DNA of 64,000 nt, taken from NCBI RefSeq assembly GCF_014639535.1, contig NZ_BMGA01000006.1, positions 1 to 64,000 of the forward strand, written 5' to 3'. This document shows positions 38,492 to 47,814 of this stretch, piece by piece (within the stretch, counting starts at the first letter, position 1; each line of letters starts with the position of its first letter). The position numbers and the translations under genes are program-made. Under the pieces are notes generated by a model. The model was not told the origin of the DNA, made no database searches, and saw only the letters and a list, made by a program, of their open reading frames with translations. This stretch comes from Flavobacterium palustre (lineage in GTDB: Bacteria > Bacteroidota > Bacteroidia > Flavobacteriales > Flavobacteriaceae).

Positions 38492-39664
38492 TCAATTAAA
38501 AGGCAAAACTACTACTTCTTCATTTGCCCTAACATGAGTAATATCATGTGGTATAACAATTAAACCATTTGCAACTGCAAAAGTATTTAACATTGCCGAG
38601 CTTTGACTCTCTAAAACCGTTACTTTCTCATCTCCATACAATGCTTTTAAAAACAGGGTTTTCCCCGATGTATTTTTAAAATCCGTATTTATCTTTTTCT
38701 TCATTTCCGGTAAATGTATCGCTTCAAATCCCATCATTTTTTTCAAAGCTGGAAAAGCATATACATAAAAACAAGTCAGTGAAGAAGCCGGATTTCCCGG
38801 TAAAGCAAAGACAATTTTATTTTCTTTTGTTCCAAAAAACAAAGGCTTTCCGGGCTTTTGATTGATTTTATAAAACAACTCAGTCACTCCGTTTTTCAAC
38901 AAGGCTTCTTTAACATAATCATAATCTCCTACCGAAATTCCGCCTGAAATTAACACTACATCAAAATGAGCCAAACAACTTTCTACCGCTTTAATTGTTT
39001 TTTTCAAACTATCTTTAACTTTAAAAACAGTCGTTTTTTTAATTCCAATTGTTTGTAAAGCCGCTTCTATCATTAGTGAATTACTCTCGTAAATTTTTCC
39101 TTTCGGCAATTTATTTCCGACAGGGACTAATTCATTTCCTGTAACCAAAATAGCTACTTTTGGTTTTTCATATACTTTGATTTTCGTAATTCCTAAACAG
39201 GCTAAAAAACCTATAGCCGCCGGAGTAATTACTGTATTCACATCAAAAACCAGTTCGCCTTTTTTAATTTGTTCGCCTTTTTCACGAACATTAGCACAAG
39301 CAGCAGGCATTTTCTCTATTTGAAGCAAATTGTCCGTTCTTGTTGTATGCTCCTGCATCACCACCGTATCAGTATCATCCGGAACAAAAGCACCTGTAAA
39401 AATACGAACTGCCTGATTTTGTTGGATTTTCTCGTCCAGGAAATCCCCAGCCTGAGAAGTGCTCACCACTTCAAACTGTGTCAAATCTCCGTGTGTAAAA
39501 GCGTATCCATCCATCGCCGACTGACGGAAAGGAGGCATATTTATTGGAGAATAAACCGCTTCCGCCAAAACATATCCCAGTGATTTACTCACTTTGATTT
39601 TTGCGATTGGCATTTTACAGCTATTCTCAGCTATTATGTTTAAAGCTTCGGCTACTTGAATCAT
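38492..39664 (-). CDS. moeA: Molybdopterin molybdenumtransferase
   Basis: Inserts molybdate into adenylated molybdopterin. Conserved features are MPPFRQSAMDGYAF near residue 43, AVRIFTGAFVPDDTDTVVMQE, VTGNELVPVG, SGGISVGDYDYV and ALPGNPASS. Length 390 is typical and the C-terminal domain IV is complete. It is the first gene of the eight-gene leftward operon, with promoter and dyad directly upstream. The ATG at 39664 is unambiguous. Confidence 0.96.
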   Translation of the reverse strand: MIQVAEALNIIAENSCKMPIAKIKVSKSLGYVLAEAVYSPINMPPFRQSAMDGYAFTHGDLTQFEVVSTSQAGDFLDEKIQQNQAVRIFTGAFVPDDTDTVVMQEHTTRTDNLLQIEKMPAACANVREKGEQIKKGELVFDVNTVITPAAIGFLACLGITKIKVYEKPKVAILVTGNELVPVGNKLPKGKIYESNSLMIEAALQTIGIKKTTVFKVKDSLKKTIKAVESCLAHFDVVLISGGISVGDYDYVKEALLKNGVTELFYKINQKPGKPLFFGTKENKIVFALPGNPASSLTCFYVYAFPALKKMMGFEAIHLPEMKKKINTDFKNTSGKTLFLKALYGDEKVTVLESQSSAMLNTFAVANGLIVIPHDITHVRANEEVVVLPFN

Positions 39665-39691
39665 AAAAAATCAATTTTAAAACTAAGTATA

Positions 39692-39715
39692 AATACTTAT
39701 GCAAATATAAGTATT
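39692..39715. promoter_or_regulatory. Dyad over the moeA operon promoter
   Basis: AATACTTAT (39692-39700), 6-nt spacer, ATAAGTATT (39707-39715): a perfect 9-bp inverted repeat. It overlaps the minus-strand -7 element TATATTTG (39702-39709), so bound protein would most likely block or reposition RNA polymerase. A second AAGTAT/ATACTT dyad lies at 39686-39698. The regulator is not known. Confidence 0.6.
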
Positions 39716-39894
39716 TTTAATTAGTGCTGTTATAATTTTACGCTTTTAAAGAGCGAAATGTCATAAATAGAATTAACTCCCTATTAATTGCGAAAAAACA
39801 AATTTTTAATTGCTTTTTGTTATAAATCTCTAAAGTGAATTTTCATAAAAACGCATTAATTTAAGAGTTTCAGCTGTTAAACAACCTTAAACAG

Positions 39895-40857
39895 CTACTC
39901 ATTAGGCAAAACCAAACTGGATGTAATTTGCTCTAAAACCTCAAAAGCAGTTTCTGCCATTTTGTTTCCTTTTGTATCTAAAAGTGGGTTGATTTCGCAA
40001 AATTCGATACAAATCACTTTTCGGGAAGCAATAATCTGATTGATGATTGCAATCACTTCGTATTGATCAAATCCTTTAGAAACAGGAGTTCCTGTTCCGT
40101 TTGAAATTAAATCACAATCCAGAGAATCCACATCAAACGAAATATAGATCATATCACAATTAGCCAATTGTGTCAATGCTCTTTCCACACAGGCTTCTAA
40201 ACCTTTGTATCGAACTTCTTCTACCCGAAAATTTTTAATTTCGAATTCGTCCATAAATTTATCCTCAGCCTCTTCGGTATCGCGAACGCCAAAATAAATC
40301 AAATGTTCCGGATCAATCTTAGCCGCTTCAATCCCAATGTGTTTCATTTCCTCCCAATGCTGTTGGGTTTCGGGAATAACTTCATTAATTTGGCATTTCA
40401 AATTATCAATACCCAAGGCTGCCGCCAATGGCATTCCGTGAATATTTCCCGATGGAGAAGTATAAGGCGAATGCAAATCGGCATGGGCATCAATCCAAAT
40501 CACGCCTAAGGTTTCATGAGGATAAACCGCTTTGATTCCGCTTATTGTCCCCAATGCCGATGAATGATCGCCGGATAAAACAATTGGCAAAAAATTGGCT
40601 TCCAGATTTCGCTTTATGGCAAAAGAAACACGGGTACATTGTTCCAAAACAAATTCGATTCGCTTAGCAAATGTATTCCGGTTTTTATCATAAATACTCT
40701 CGTTATGCGTTTTAACATCCTCATAAGTAAACTGATTAAAATACTCGCTCCCACGATTAATAGCTGCGATTTCTAAGGCATCAATCCCTAAATCAGCACC
40801 GCGGGTTCCTCCACCAATATCCGAGCGATTTTTGATTAACTTAACTACCCGATCCAT
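39895..40857 (-). CDS. Arginase/agmatinase-family ureohydrolase
   Basis: Mn-dependent cytosolic hydrolase of the ureohydrolase family. Metal ligands are visible in GDHSSALG, WIDAHADLHSP and SFDVDSLDCD. TSPSGNIHGMPLAAALG is the arginase-like substrate loop. The ornithine aminotransferase gene lies 6 bp upstream, so arginase (arginine to ornithine and urea) is the best guess. Formiminoglutamase or agmatinase are less likely by context. Length 320 is normal. Confidence 0.88.
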   Translation of the reverse strand: MDRVVKLIKNRSDIGGGTRGADLGIDALEIAAINRGSEYFNQFTYEDVKTHNESIYDKNRNTFAKRIEFVLEQCTRVSFAIKRNLEANFLPIVLSGDHSSALGTISGIKAVYPHETLGVIWIDAHADLHSPYTSPSGNIHGMPLAAALGIDNLKCQINEVIPETQQHWEEMKHIGIEAAKIDPEHLIYFGVRDTEEAEDKFMDEFEIKNFRVEEVRYKGLEACVERALTQLANCDMIYISFDVDSLDCDLISNGTGTPVSKGFDQYEVIAIINQIIASRKVICIEFCEINPLLDTKGNKMAETAFEVLEQITSSLVLPNE

Positions 40858-40863
40858 AACGTT

Positions 40864-42114
40864 TTATTTAAAATCGTTTAAAGCTTTTTCGATAATAGCA
40901 AGACAATCCTGAATTTGATCTTCAGTAATTACCAAAGGCGGAGCCAAACGTATTTTGTTTCCATGAGTAGGTTTGGCAAGCAAACCATAATCCCTGAATT
41001 TCAAACAAATATTCCAAGCCAAATCAGACTCTTCGTCACAATCAATTACTATAGCATTCAACAATCCTTTTCCTCTCACTAAAGAAATTAAAGGATTTCT
41101 CGAAGCAATAGCATTCAAGCCATCTCTTAAAATTTTCCCTAAACGCTCAGCATTTTCGGCTAATTTTTCGTCTTTTATCACATCGAGTGCTGCAATAGCA
41201 ACAGCTGCCGCCACAGGATTTCCGCCAAAAGTAGAACCGTGTTGTCCCGGTTTTATGACATTCATAATGCCATTATTAGCTAAAACTGCCGAAACAGGAT
41301 ATACTCCTCCCGACAAGGCTTTCCCTAAAATAAGAATATCAGGTTGCACATTTTCATGGTGTACCGCCAATAATTTTCCGGTACGTGCAATTCCTGTTTG
41401 CACCTCATCGGCTATGAACAATACATTGTATTTTTCGCATAAGGCTTTGGCTTTTGCCAAATAACCTTCACTAGGAACATACACCCCTGCTTCCCCCTGA
41501 ATAGGTTCTACTAAGAATCCGGCAATATTTTTGGATGACTCCAGTGCTCTTTCTAAAGCATCCAGATTATCGTATTCAATTTTGATAAAACCTTCGGTAA
41601 AAGGACCAAAACTTTTGCGGGCAGTTTCATCATTAGAAAACGAAATAATAGTAGTCGTTCTTCCGTGGAAATTATTTTCGCAAACAATAATCTGCGCCTG
41701 GTTTTCATGAATTTTCTTTACTTCATAAGCCCATTTTCTACACAATTTCAAAGCGGTTTCAACAGCTTCGGCACCGGTATTCATTGGTAAAACCTTATCA
41801 AAACCAAAATATTTGGTCACATATTCTTCATAAACTCCTAATTGGTCATTATAAAAAGCACGGGAAGTAAGCGTTAATTTTTGCGCTTGCTCTATCATTA
41901 CTCCCACAATTTTAGGATGACAATGTCCTTGATTTACTGCTGAATAAGCCGATAAAAAATCGTAGTATTTTTTTCCGTCAACATCCCATACAAACACTCC
42001 TTCTCCTCTTTCAAGAACAACTGGTAACGGATGGTAATTATGAGCTCCATAATGGTCTTCTTTACTAATTAAGGCTTCTGATTTTGAAGAAAGTATTTGT
42101 TGCATTTGTTTCAT
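40864..42114 (-). CDS. rocD: Ornithine aminotransferase
   Basis: PLP enzyme that converts ornithine and 2-oxoglutarate to glutamate-5-semialdehyde and glutamate. Visible are [20 protein letters not shown] at the N-terminus, [37 protein letters not shown] and the PLP lysine in [13 protein letters not shown]. Length 416 fits. With the next gene (arginase) it makes an arginine-to-glutamate route. A TAATTTTG -7 element lies at 42140-42147 on the minus strand. Confidence 0.95.
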   Translation of the reverse strand: MKQMQQILSSKSEALISKEDHYGAHNYHPLPVVLERGEGVFVWDVDGKKYYDFLSAYSAVNQGHCHPKIVGVMIEQAQKLTLTSRAFYNDQLGVYEEYVTKYFGFDKVLPMNTGAEAVETALKLCRKWAYEVKKIHENQAQIIVCENNFHGRTTTIISFSNDETARKSFGPFTEGFIKIEYDNLDALERALESSKNIAGFLVEPIQGEAGVYVPSEGYLAKAKALCEKYNVLFIADEVQTGIARTGKLLAVHHENVQPDILILGKALSGGVYPVSAVLANNGIMNVIKPGQHGSTFGGNPVAAAVAIAALDVIKDEKLAENAERLGKILRDGLNAIASRNPLISLVRGKGLLNAIVIDCDEESDLAWNICLKFRDYGLLAKPTHGNKIRLAPPLVITEDQIQDCLAIIEKALNDFK

Positions 42115-42139
42115 CGTTTTTCTGTTATTACTAATTCTA

Positions 42140-42147
42140 CAAAATTA
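42140..42147 (-). promoter_or_regulatory. rocD -7 element
   Basis: Minus-strand TAATTTTG, matching TAnnTTTG, 26 bp before the rocD ATG. Confidence 0.45.
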
Positions 42148-42340
42148 CGTATATTTTATGGCCTATCAAAACCTTAAACCCTCCAAAAACCGGCTAGAAA
42201 CAAGATTTTCAAGCGTAAAAACTTCATTATTTTGAATTGTTAAGCCTTTTTTTATTACACAGAATTTACTTATAATTAAAATAAATCAGTTTCAAAACTA
42301 ATTTATGTATATTGGCATTTTAATTATCATTATCTGTAAA

Positions 42341-43360
42341 ATGAAAAAATTAATCTATCTCCTCGCCTTTGGTTGGGCAGTAATTTCTTGTCAGGGAACT
42401 AAAGAAGTTACTTCTAAAATTTTACTTTCTCCAATAAAATACAACAATACTATTACTGCTGAAGAATTAAAAACACATCTATACATTGTAGCAGCCGACT
42501 CAATGCAAGGAAGACAAACGGGGTCTATTGGGCAAAAAAAAGCTGGAAAATACCTTATCAGTCAATATCAAAAAGAGCGAATTCCTTTTCCTAAAGGAGC
42601 TCAAAATTACTATCAGCACGTTCCGGCTGCTTTTTTGAATGCAAATAGAAATGGTAACTTACCGGATACCGAAAATATCTGGGCTTACATTGAAGGCTCT
42701 GAAAAACCGGATGAAATCATTGTTATTTCGGCACATTATGATCATGTGGGAACAAAAGACGATGCCATTTTTAACGGAGCCGATGATGATGGTTCCGGAA
42801 CGGTGGCTTTACTGGAAATTGCTCAGGCTTTCCAATTGGCAAAAAAAGAAGGTCACGGACCAAAACGCTCTATTTTATTCCTGCATGTTACCGCTGAAGA
42901 ACACGGTTTGCACGGTTCCCGTTATTACACCGAAAATCCGTTATTTCCTTTGCAAAATACGGTTGCAAATATTAATATTGATATGATAGGCCGACGTGAT
43001 GATGCCCATCCTGATTCAAATAATTATGTTTATTTAATTGGTGCTGACCGACTTTCGAGCGAGTTGGATCAAATTAGTAAAACGGTAAACGAAAAGTATG
43101 TTCAGTTAAACTTGGATTTCAGATACAATGCGCTCAACGATCCTAATAATTTTTATCGCCGATCGGATCATTATAATTTTGCAAAAAATAACATTCCATC
43201 CGTTTTTATTTTTAATGGCGTTCATGCCGATTATCACCGAAAAACGGATACCCCTGATAAAATAGAATACGATGCTTTGACAAAAAGAGCCCAACTGGCA
43301 TTTAATATTGCCTGGGAATTAGCCAATAGAGAAAATAGAATTGTGGTGGATCAAAAATAA
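42341..43360 (+). CDS. M28-family zinc peptidase, lipoprotein
   Basis: Predicted periplasmic or surface-anchored aminopeptidase. From ATG 42341 the signal ends WAVISC, a lipobox with Cys near residue 17; an upstream ATG at 42305 would bury the signal and is not preferred. Zinc ligands of M28 are seen in SAHYDHVG, NGADDDGSGT, TAEEHGLHGS, NIDMIGRRD and VHADYHRKTDTPDKI. The 339-residue body contains one peptidase domain without PA insert. No functional partner is adjacent; substrate specificity is unknown. Confidence 0.9.
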   Translation: MKKLIYLLAFGWAVISCQGTKEVTSKILLSPIKYNNTITAEELKTHLYIVAADSMQGRQTGSIGQKKAGKYLISQYQKERIPFPKGAQNYYQHVPAAFLNANRNGNLPDTENIWAYIEGSEKPDEIIVISAHYDHVGTKDDAIFNGADDDGSGTVALLEIAQAFQLAKKEGHGPKRSILFLHVTAEEHGLHGSRYYTENPLFPLQNTVANINIDMIGRRDDAHPDSNNYVYLIGADRLSSELDQISKTVNEKYVQLNLDFRYNALNDPNNFYRRSDHYNFAKNNIPSVFIFNGVHADYHRKTDTPDKIEYDALTKRAQLAFNIAWELANRENRIVVDQK

Positions 43361-43368
43361 GACCTTAT

Positions 43369-43566
43369 GTTTCCACACGAATTACACTAATTAACACGAA
43401 ATACTTTTTAGTTTTAATTACACGAATCTGCCAAAGGCAGAAAAAATTTGTGTAATTAAAGTTTGACTGCATTCAACTTTGTGGTAATTAGTGAAATCTG
43501 TGTGTAACATTTTTTATTTAAAACTTTGTGAACTTTGCGGAAAACTTAGCGAACTTTGCGGTTAAA
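43369..43566. repeat. Composite of intergenic reiterated words
   Basis: The gap holds ACACGAATTACACTAATTAA, CTGCC-AAA-GGCAG, AATTTGTGTAATTAAAG and AACTTTGCGGAAAACTTAGC blocks. They repeat the 7-mer words of the dispersed palindrome family (ACGAATT, ACACAAAT, TTTGCGG) in mixed order. The stretch TTACACGAATCTGCCAAA recurs at 45651. Confidence 0.6.
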
Positions 43567-43609
43567 ATTATTTGCGTTACATCAACAGACATTGACACTA
43601 CATAAAAAA

Positions 43610-44257
43610 ATGAAATTTAAAGCAGTATTATTCGACCTTGACGGAACTCTGGTCAACTCACTTATAGACATCGCCGATTCGATAAACAAGGTTCTTCAGG
43701 AACGTAACTTTCCGACTCATAGTTACGAAGTAATTAATGACTTTATAGGCAGCGGACTTAGAAATTTGGTTACCAAAGCACTTCCTGAAAACCACAAAGA
43801 CGAAGCAACTATCGAAAGTACTTTTCAGGCTATGATGGTCACTTACCGTGAGAATTGCACCAATAAAACCTCCGCTTACGACGGAATTATGGAGCTTTTG
43901 AATGAATTAAAATCCCGAAATATCAAATTGGCGGTATTATCCAATAAAGCCGACGAATTGACAAAGAAAATTGGGTTTACTTTATTCCCTGATTATTTCG
44001 AAATTGTAATGGGTTTGAAAAGCGAAGCAACAAAGAAACCCAATCCTTCGGCTGCAATTGAAATCAGTTCCAATTTAGGTTATTCTCCCGAAGAAATTCT
44101 CTATGTTGGTGATTCCGGAATTGATATGCAAACGGCAAAAAATGCTAATATGTATGCTGTAGGGGTACTTTGGGGCTACAGACCAAAAGAAGAACTGCTG
44201 ACTGAAGGTGCCCAATCGATAATCAATCATCCACTGGAATTATTGGAACTTTTATAA
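43610..44257 (+). CDS. HAD phosphatase, phosphoglycolate-phosphatase-like
   Basis: Cytosolic HAD-IA hydrolase. Motif I FDLDGTLVNS (nucleophile D about 10), motif II VLSNKADE, motif III lysine in TKKPNPSAA, motif IV YVGDSGIDM. The helical C1 cap of about 60 residues is present. Gph-type phosphoglycolate phosphatase is the closest general type, though pyrophosphatase PpaX-like activity is possible. ATG 43610 gives 215 residues; an in-frame upstream extension to 43556 lies within repeat sequence and is rejected. Confidence 0.87.
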   Translation: MKFKAVLFDLDGTLVNSLIDIADSINKVLQERNFPTHSYEVINDFIGSGLRNLVTKALPENHKDEATIESTFQAMMVTYRENCTNKTSAYDGIMELLNELKSRNIKLAVLSNKADELTKKIGFTLFPDYFEIVMGLKSEATKKPNPSAAIEISSNLGYSPEEILYVGDSGIDMQTAKNANMYAVGVLWGYRPKEELLTEGAQSIINHPLELLELL

Positions 44258-44366
44258 TTTGAATTCGAAATAAAAAAGACCAGAGATGAAAAGGTTTTTT
44301 CATTTCTTAAAACTAATCTGTGACAATCCGTTTTATCTGTGTTCCTTTTCCTAATTAAATAAAATC

Positions 44367-45002
44367 ATGAAATACAAATGCATCATTTTTGACTGTGACG
44401 GCGTATTGGTAGACAGCGAAGCGATTTCCATTGGTACCTTAGTGGATATGGCAGCATCACATGGAGCAATTATCGATGAGACTTATGCCCACCAACTCTT
44501 TTTAGGCAAATCATTGGAATTTTGTTTCGAGTATATTGCCAACTTAGCCAATAAAAAGTTACCTGCTGATTTTGAAGAAGAATTCAGGGCACGCACTTTT
44601 GAAGCTTTTCGAAAAGAACTACAACCCATAAAAGGAATTCACGAATTATTAGCCAAAATTAAAGTTCCAATAGGCGTAGCTTCCAATGGTCCTGCCGATA
44701 AAATAAAACTCAATTTAACCACCACTAAACTGATTGATCAATTCAACGGAAATATTTTTAGTGCTTACGATATCAACAGCTGGAAACCCAATCCCGAATT
44801 GTATCTTCATGCAGCCAAAACTATGGGATTTGAAGTCCGGGATTGTGTCATTATCGAAGACAGTCCTGCCGGAGTTCAGGCAGCTTTAGCAGGAGGTTTT
44901 GATGTTTTTGGTTTTACCAATCATGCTAATTGGGATGCTTTACAGCAAATGAACATTCCTTTATTTGATGATATGACCAACTTAGATTTACTTTTACAAT
45001 AA
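44367..45002 (+). CDS. HAD-IA hydrolase, beta-phosphoglucomutase-like
   Basis: Second HAD protein, 211 residues. Motif I FDCDGVLVDSE (nucleophile near D9), motif II VASNGPADK, motif III lysine in SWKPNPELYL, motif IV EDSPAGVQAA. The FDCDGVLVDSE form is usual in beta-phosphoglucomutase and YniC/YfbT-type sugar-phosphatases. It differs from its upstream HAD neighbour, so it is not a tandem copy. Substrate is unknown; only 15 bp separate it from the DUF1697 gene. Confidence 0.87.
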   Translation: MKYKCIIFDCDGVLVDSEAISIGTLVDMAASHGAIIDETYAHQLFLGKSLEFCFEYIANLANKKLPADFEEEFRARTFEAFRKELQPIKGIHELLAKIKVPIGVASNGPADKIKLNLTTTKLIDQFNGNIFSAYDINSWKPNPELYLHAAKTMGFEVRDCVIIEDSPAGVQAALAGGFDVFGFTNHANWDALQQMNIPLFDDMTNLDLLLQ

Positions 45003-45017
45003 ATTATTTTAACTAAA

Positions 45018-45572
45018 ATGACTACACATCTAGCTTTACTTCGTGGCATCAATGTTTCGGGACATAATATGATGAAAATGGATGCACTTCAAAAAATGCT
45101 TGAAAACATTGGCCTTACGAATGTGACTACTTACATTCAAAGCGGAAATGTATTTGTAACTACCGAAGAAGAAAACCCAGCCGCTGTAGGATTCAGAATC
45201 AAACAGGAAATATTCAAAACTTTTGGTCACGATGTTCCTGTAGTGGTGATTAATAAAGATGATTTGGTTTCCTGCCTCAGCAACAATCTCTTTCTAAAAG
45301 AAAAAGATATCGATACTAAAAAATTGTATGTAGCCTTTGTATCGATGGAATTACACAAAGACCGCATCCACGATTTAAAAATGAGTGCTGTAAAACCCGA
45401 TGAAGTACATATTGACAAAAACAGAATTTACATTAAATATGCTGTTTCAGCAGGAAAAACCAGATTAGACCAAAAATACATTGAGAAAAAACTGAATTTA
45501 ACCGCTACCATCCGAAACTGGAATACGGTAAATACTTTATTAAAAATGTATGAAGAATTGGAATCAGAATAA
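45018..45572 (+). CDS. DUF1697 protein
   Basis: The whole 184 residues fit the DUF1697 family (LALLRGINVSGHNMMKMDAL at the start, TYIQSGNVFV in the middle). Function is not established. No membrane segment or signal is seen, so it is cytosolic. It follows the HAD gene by 15 bp and may be co-transcribed. Confidence 0.85.
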   Translation: MTTHLALLRGINVSGHNMMKMDALQKMLENIGLTNVTTYIQSGNVFVTTEEENPAAVGFRIKQEIFKTFGHDVPVVVINKDDLVSCLSNNLFLKEKDIDTKKLYVAFVSMELHKDRIHDLKMSAVKPDEVHIDKNRIYIKYAVSAGKTRLDQKYIEKKLNLTATIRNWNTVNTLLKMYEELESE

Positions 45573-45905
45573 ACTGCAATCAGGAGTTCGCATTTAAAAA
45601 TTTTCACCACAAATTACACAAATAAACACAAATTACACCCGTTTTAATTACACGAATCTGCCAAAAGCAGATAGTAATTTGTGTCCAACTTTTTTTTAAA
45701 AAGTGATCACCTTAAACCTCCAATAAGAATCTGCTTATTTTTTCATCTAAAAATTAGCATTCTGCCAAAAAGCGGCACTTCAATTTCCAATTCCATAAAA
45801 AATCAAAAAACTAAGTAAATCGCATTTGTAAATACGTATTAATACTTATTTTTTAGTTACATTTGTTCTGTAAAAACCTGAGTTTACTCATAAAAAAAGA
45901 TACAA
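45573..45905. other. 333-bp gap: repeats and regulator promoter
   Basis: No gene is seen. The first part (45598-45690) is an inverted composite: CACAAATTACACAAATAAACA, GAATCTGCCAAAAGCAGAT and GTAATTTGTGTCC. The second part holds the FNR-like gene's promoter and AATAC half-sites (45831-45865). Confidence 0.6.
45831..45865 (+). promoter_or_regulatory. Promoter and AATAC-motif sites of the FNR-like gene
   Basis: TACATTTG at 45858-45865 matches the -7 consensus. Upstream, AATACGTATT (a perfect palindrome, 45831-45840) abuts AATACTTATT (45841-45850), the latter sharing AATACTTAT with the dyad at the moeA promoter. Confidence 0.5.
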
Positions 45906-46604
45906 ATGAGAGGAATTACTACCGATTGTACGAGCTGTATCAATGCAAATTGTTTTATCAAAAAACATTTGCATCTGGAAAAAATGCAGGATTATATTAT
46001 GGAAAAAACCAATTATACCTGCAAAAAAGGACAGCAATTCATGATTGAAGGTGCTCCTATTCAAGGACTGTATTTTATCTACAAAGGAAAAGTCAAGGTT
46101 TTAAAAACCGGAATTTACGGAAAAGAGCAAATTGTTCGTTTGACAACCGATGGAGACACACTGGGTTTCAGGGGTTTTGGAACCAGCAACCGTTATCTGA
46201 TTGCTGCTTCGGCAATTGAAGACACTGTTTTATGCAATTTCAGTAATGATATTATGCACTCAATTCTGAAATCGATTCCTGAATTTACTTATGATATGAT
46301 GCTTTTTTATGCTGAAGAATTGAATAAAAGCGAGAACAGGGTTAAAAAAATCGCTCAGATGAATGTCCGCGAAAGAGTCATCGATATCCTGTTGTATTTG
46401 CTGAAAAAATTCGGTCATACTAACAACCTGCTCAACATCAATCTTTCCCGAAAAGAAATTGCCGATTTTGCCGGCACTACTGATGAACAGGTAACCCGTA
46501 TTCTTTCGAGTTTAAAGAAAGAAGGACTCATCAAAATAGTCAATAAAAGAATTGGTTTACTGCAAGCAGACAAATTAAATGCTGAAATTATAGAACATAA
46601 ATAA
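45906..46604 (+). CDS. FNR-like Crp-family regulator with four FNR-type cysteines
   Basis: Cytosolic transcription factor, 232 residues. The N-terminus has C8, C11 and C16 (CTSCINANC), and C110 (TVLCNF) lies where FNR has its fourth ligand C122, so an oxygen-sensitive 4Fe-4S cluster is likely by analogy. The cNMP-fold is seen from FMIEGAPIQGLYFIYKGKVK to about 125, a long dimer helix follows, and the HTH is LSRKEIADFAGTTDEQVTRI with E and R in FNR-like spots. It would report loss of oxygen. Its targets may include the Moco operon, but that is inferred only from a shared promoter motif. Confidence 0.88.
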   Translation: MRGITTDCTSCINANCFIKKHLHLEKMQDYIMEKTNYTCKKGQQFMIEGAPIQGLYFIYKGKVKVLKTGIYGKEQIVRLTTDGDTLGFRGFGTSNRYLIAASAIEDTVLCNFSNDIMHSILKSIPEFTYDMMLFYAEELNKSENRVKKIAQMNVRERVIDILLYLLKKFGHTNNLLNINLSRKEIADFAGTTDEQVTRILSSLKKEGLIKIVNKRIGLLQADKLNAEIIEHK

Positions 46605-46630
46605 CAACTATTTTACAGTAAATATTTACC

Positions 46631-46682
46631 GCAAATTCGCAAATTATTTCAATATCTAAAATTTTAAAATTTGCGAATTTGC
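46631..46682. repeat. Perfect GCAAATT palindrome
   Basis: GCAAATTCGCAAATT (46631-46645) is perfectly inverted at 46668-46682. It lies between the convergent FNR-like and menE genes and may act as a terminator-like structure. Confidence 0.8.
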
Positions 46683-46761
46683 AGTGTGAACATTTTTTAG
46701 AAACTAAAGAGAAATGCACTGAAAAAGTACATAGTTAAATTCTATTTGAGACCAATAAATA

Positions 46762-47811
46762 CTATTCTAAAGTCTTCAAAATCGCTTTTCGTTTGATTTT
46801 TCCGCTTTCGGTGGATTGAAATTCCGAAACAAAAAAGAATGCTTTTGGTTTTTCGTATTTGTCTAAAACGGAAAAAATAGCATCGTCCAATGGCTGTTTT
46901 TCACCTTCGACAACTAAAACCAATTTTTCGCCTAAAACCGCATCCGGAATTCCGCCAACAAAAAAACGGGAAGGAATACTGTCACTCAATTTTTCCTCAA
47001 TTTTTTCAGGAATGAGCTTTACTCCGCCACTGTTCACCACATTATCGATACGCCCTAAAAGAATAAATTGTTGGTCGTTGATAATTTCAACTAAATCATT
47101 GGTAAACAAACGTTCCTCACTGACTTGTGGCGCATCGATAACCAAACATTCTTTTTCGTCCTGAGCAATACGTACATTAGGCAAAACAGAAAAAGCCAGC
47201 TCCCCTATTTTCTTAGCTGCAATATGTGTAATGGTTTCGGTCATTCCGTAGGTTTCATATACTTTTGTTTTAATTCCCTGAAGCTTTTGTTCTAAACTGC
47301 TATCCATTTTAGCTCCACCAATAATGAGTTTTTTCACTTTATGCAATTCGTTCAATGAATTTTGAACCTGTAAAGGAACCATGGCTACAAAATCGTATTC
47401 TTTATTCAAATTTTCTAAAGGATTCGAACTTGGAGCTACAAAATCAATTTGCAAACCCAGAATAAAACTTCTTACCAGCATCATTTTCCCAGCTATAAAC
47501 TGAACAGGCAAACAACACAAAGCGGTATCTCCCGGTTTTAATCCGAAAAAATCTCCCGTTGCCAAAGCTGAGTTAACCAAGGCCTGTTTGTTTTTTCTAA
47601 TAATTTTCGGCACACCTGTAGTACCTGAAGTTTTTAAATCGATATAAGGATTCTCGTCAAACCAATCGAGCAAAAAATTGCCTATGGCTTTTTCATACTC
47701 ATTGCCTTCTTTTATCAAATAATAAGCAGCAACCCGCAATCCATTACTGTCAAAATGAACACCATTGAACTTAAAAAAATTGTGAATATTTCTATAAGTA
47801 ACTTTTCTCAT
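46762..47811 (-). CDS. menE: O-succinylbenzoate-CoA ligase-like AMP-binding enzyme
   Basis: Acyl-CoA synthetase, probably MenE, which activates o-succinylbenzoate in menaquinone synthesis. The P-loop is LKTSGTTGVPKIIRKN, A5 motif YGMTET, and the C-terminal lysine in SGKIKRKAIL. At 349 residues it is about 100 shorter than E. coli MenE, as is usual for the flavobacterial form. Other men genes are not in the window. Overlapping-like spacing (3 bp) to the CPBP gene suggests co-expression. Confidence 0.82.
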   Translation of the reverse strand: MRKVTYRNIHNFFKFNGVHFDSNGLRVAAYYLIKEGNEYEKAIGNFLLDWFDENPYIDLKTSGTTGVPKIIRKNKQALVNSALATGDFFGLKPGDTALCCLPVQFIAGKMMLVRSFILGLQIDFVAPSSNPLENLNKEYDFVAMVPLQVQNSLNELHKVKKLIIGGAKMDSSLEQKLQGIKTKVYETYGMTETITHIAAKKIGELAFSVLPNVRIAQDEKECLVIDAPQVSEERLFTNDLVEIINDQQFILLGRIDNVVNSGGVKLIPEKIEEKLSDSIPSRFFVGGIPDAVLGEKLVLVVEGEKQPLDDAIFSVLDKYEKPKAFFFVSEFQSTESGKIKRKAILKTLE

Positions 47812-47814
47812 ATA

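Noticed and set aside
39665-39894. An FNR box TTGAT-N4-ATCAA before moeA
   Set aside because: Only a single TTGAT half is present near 39670; the AATACTTAT dyad is the stronger feature.
45863-46048. Small ORF overlapping the start of the FNR-like gene
   Set aside because: It is out of frame with the well-supported regulator and has no family resemblance.
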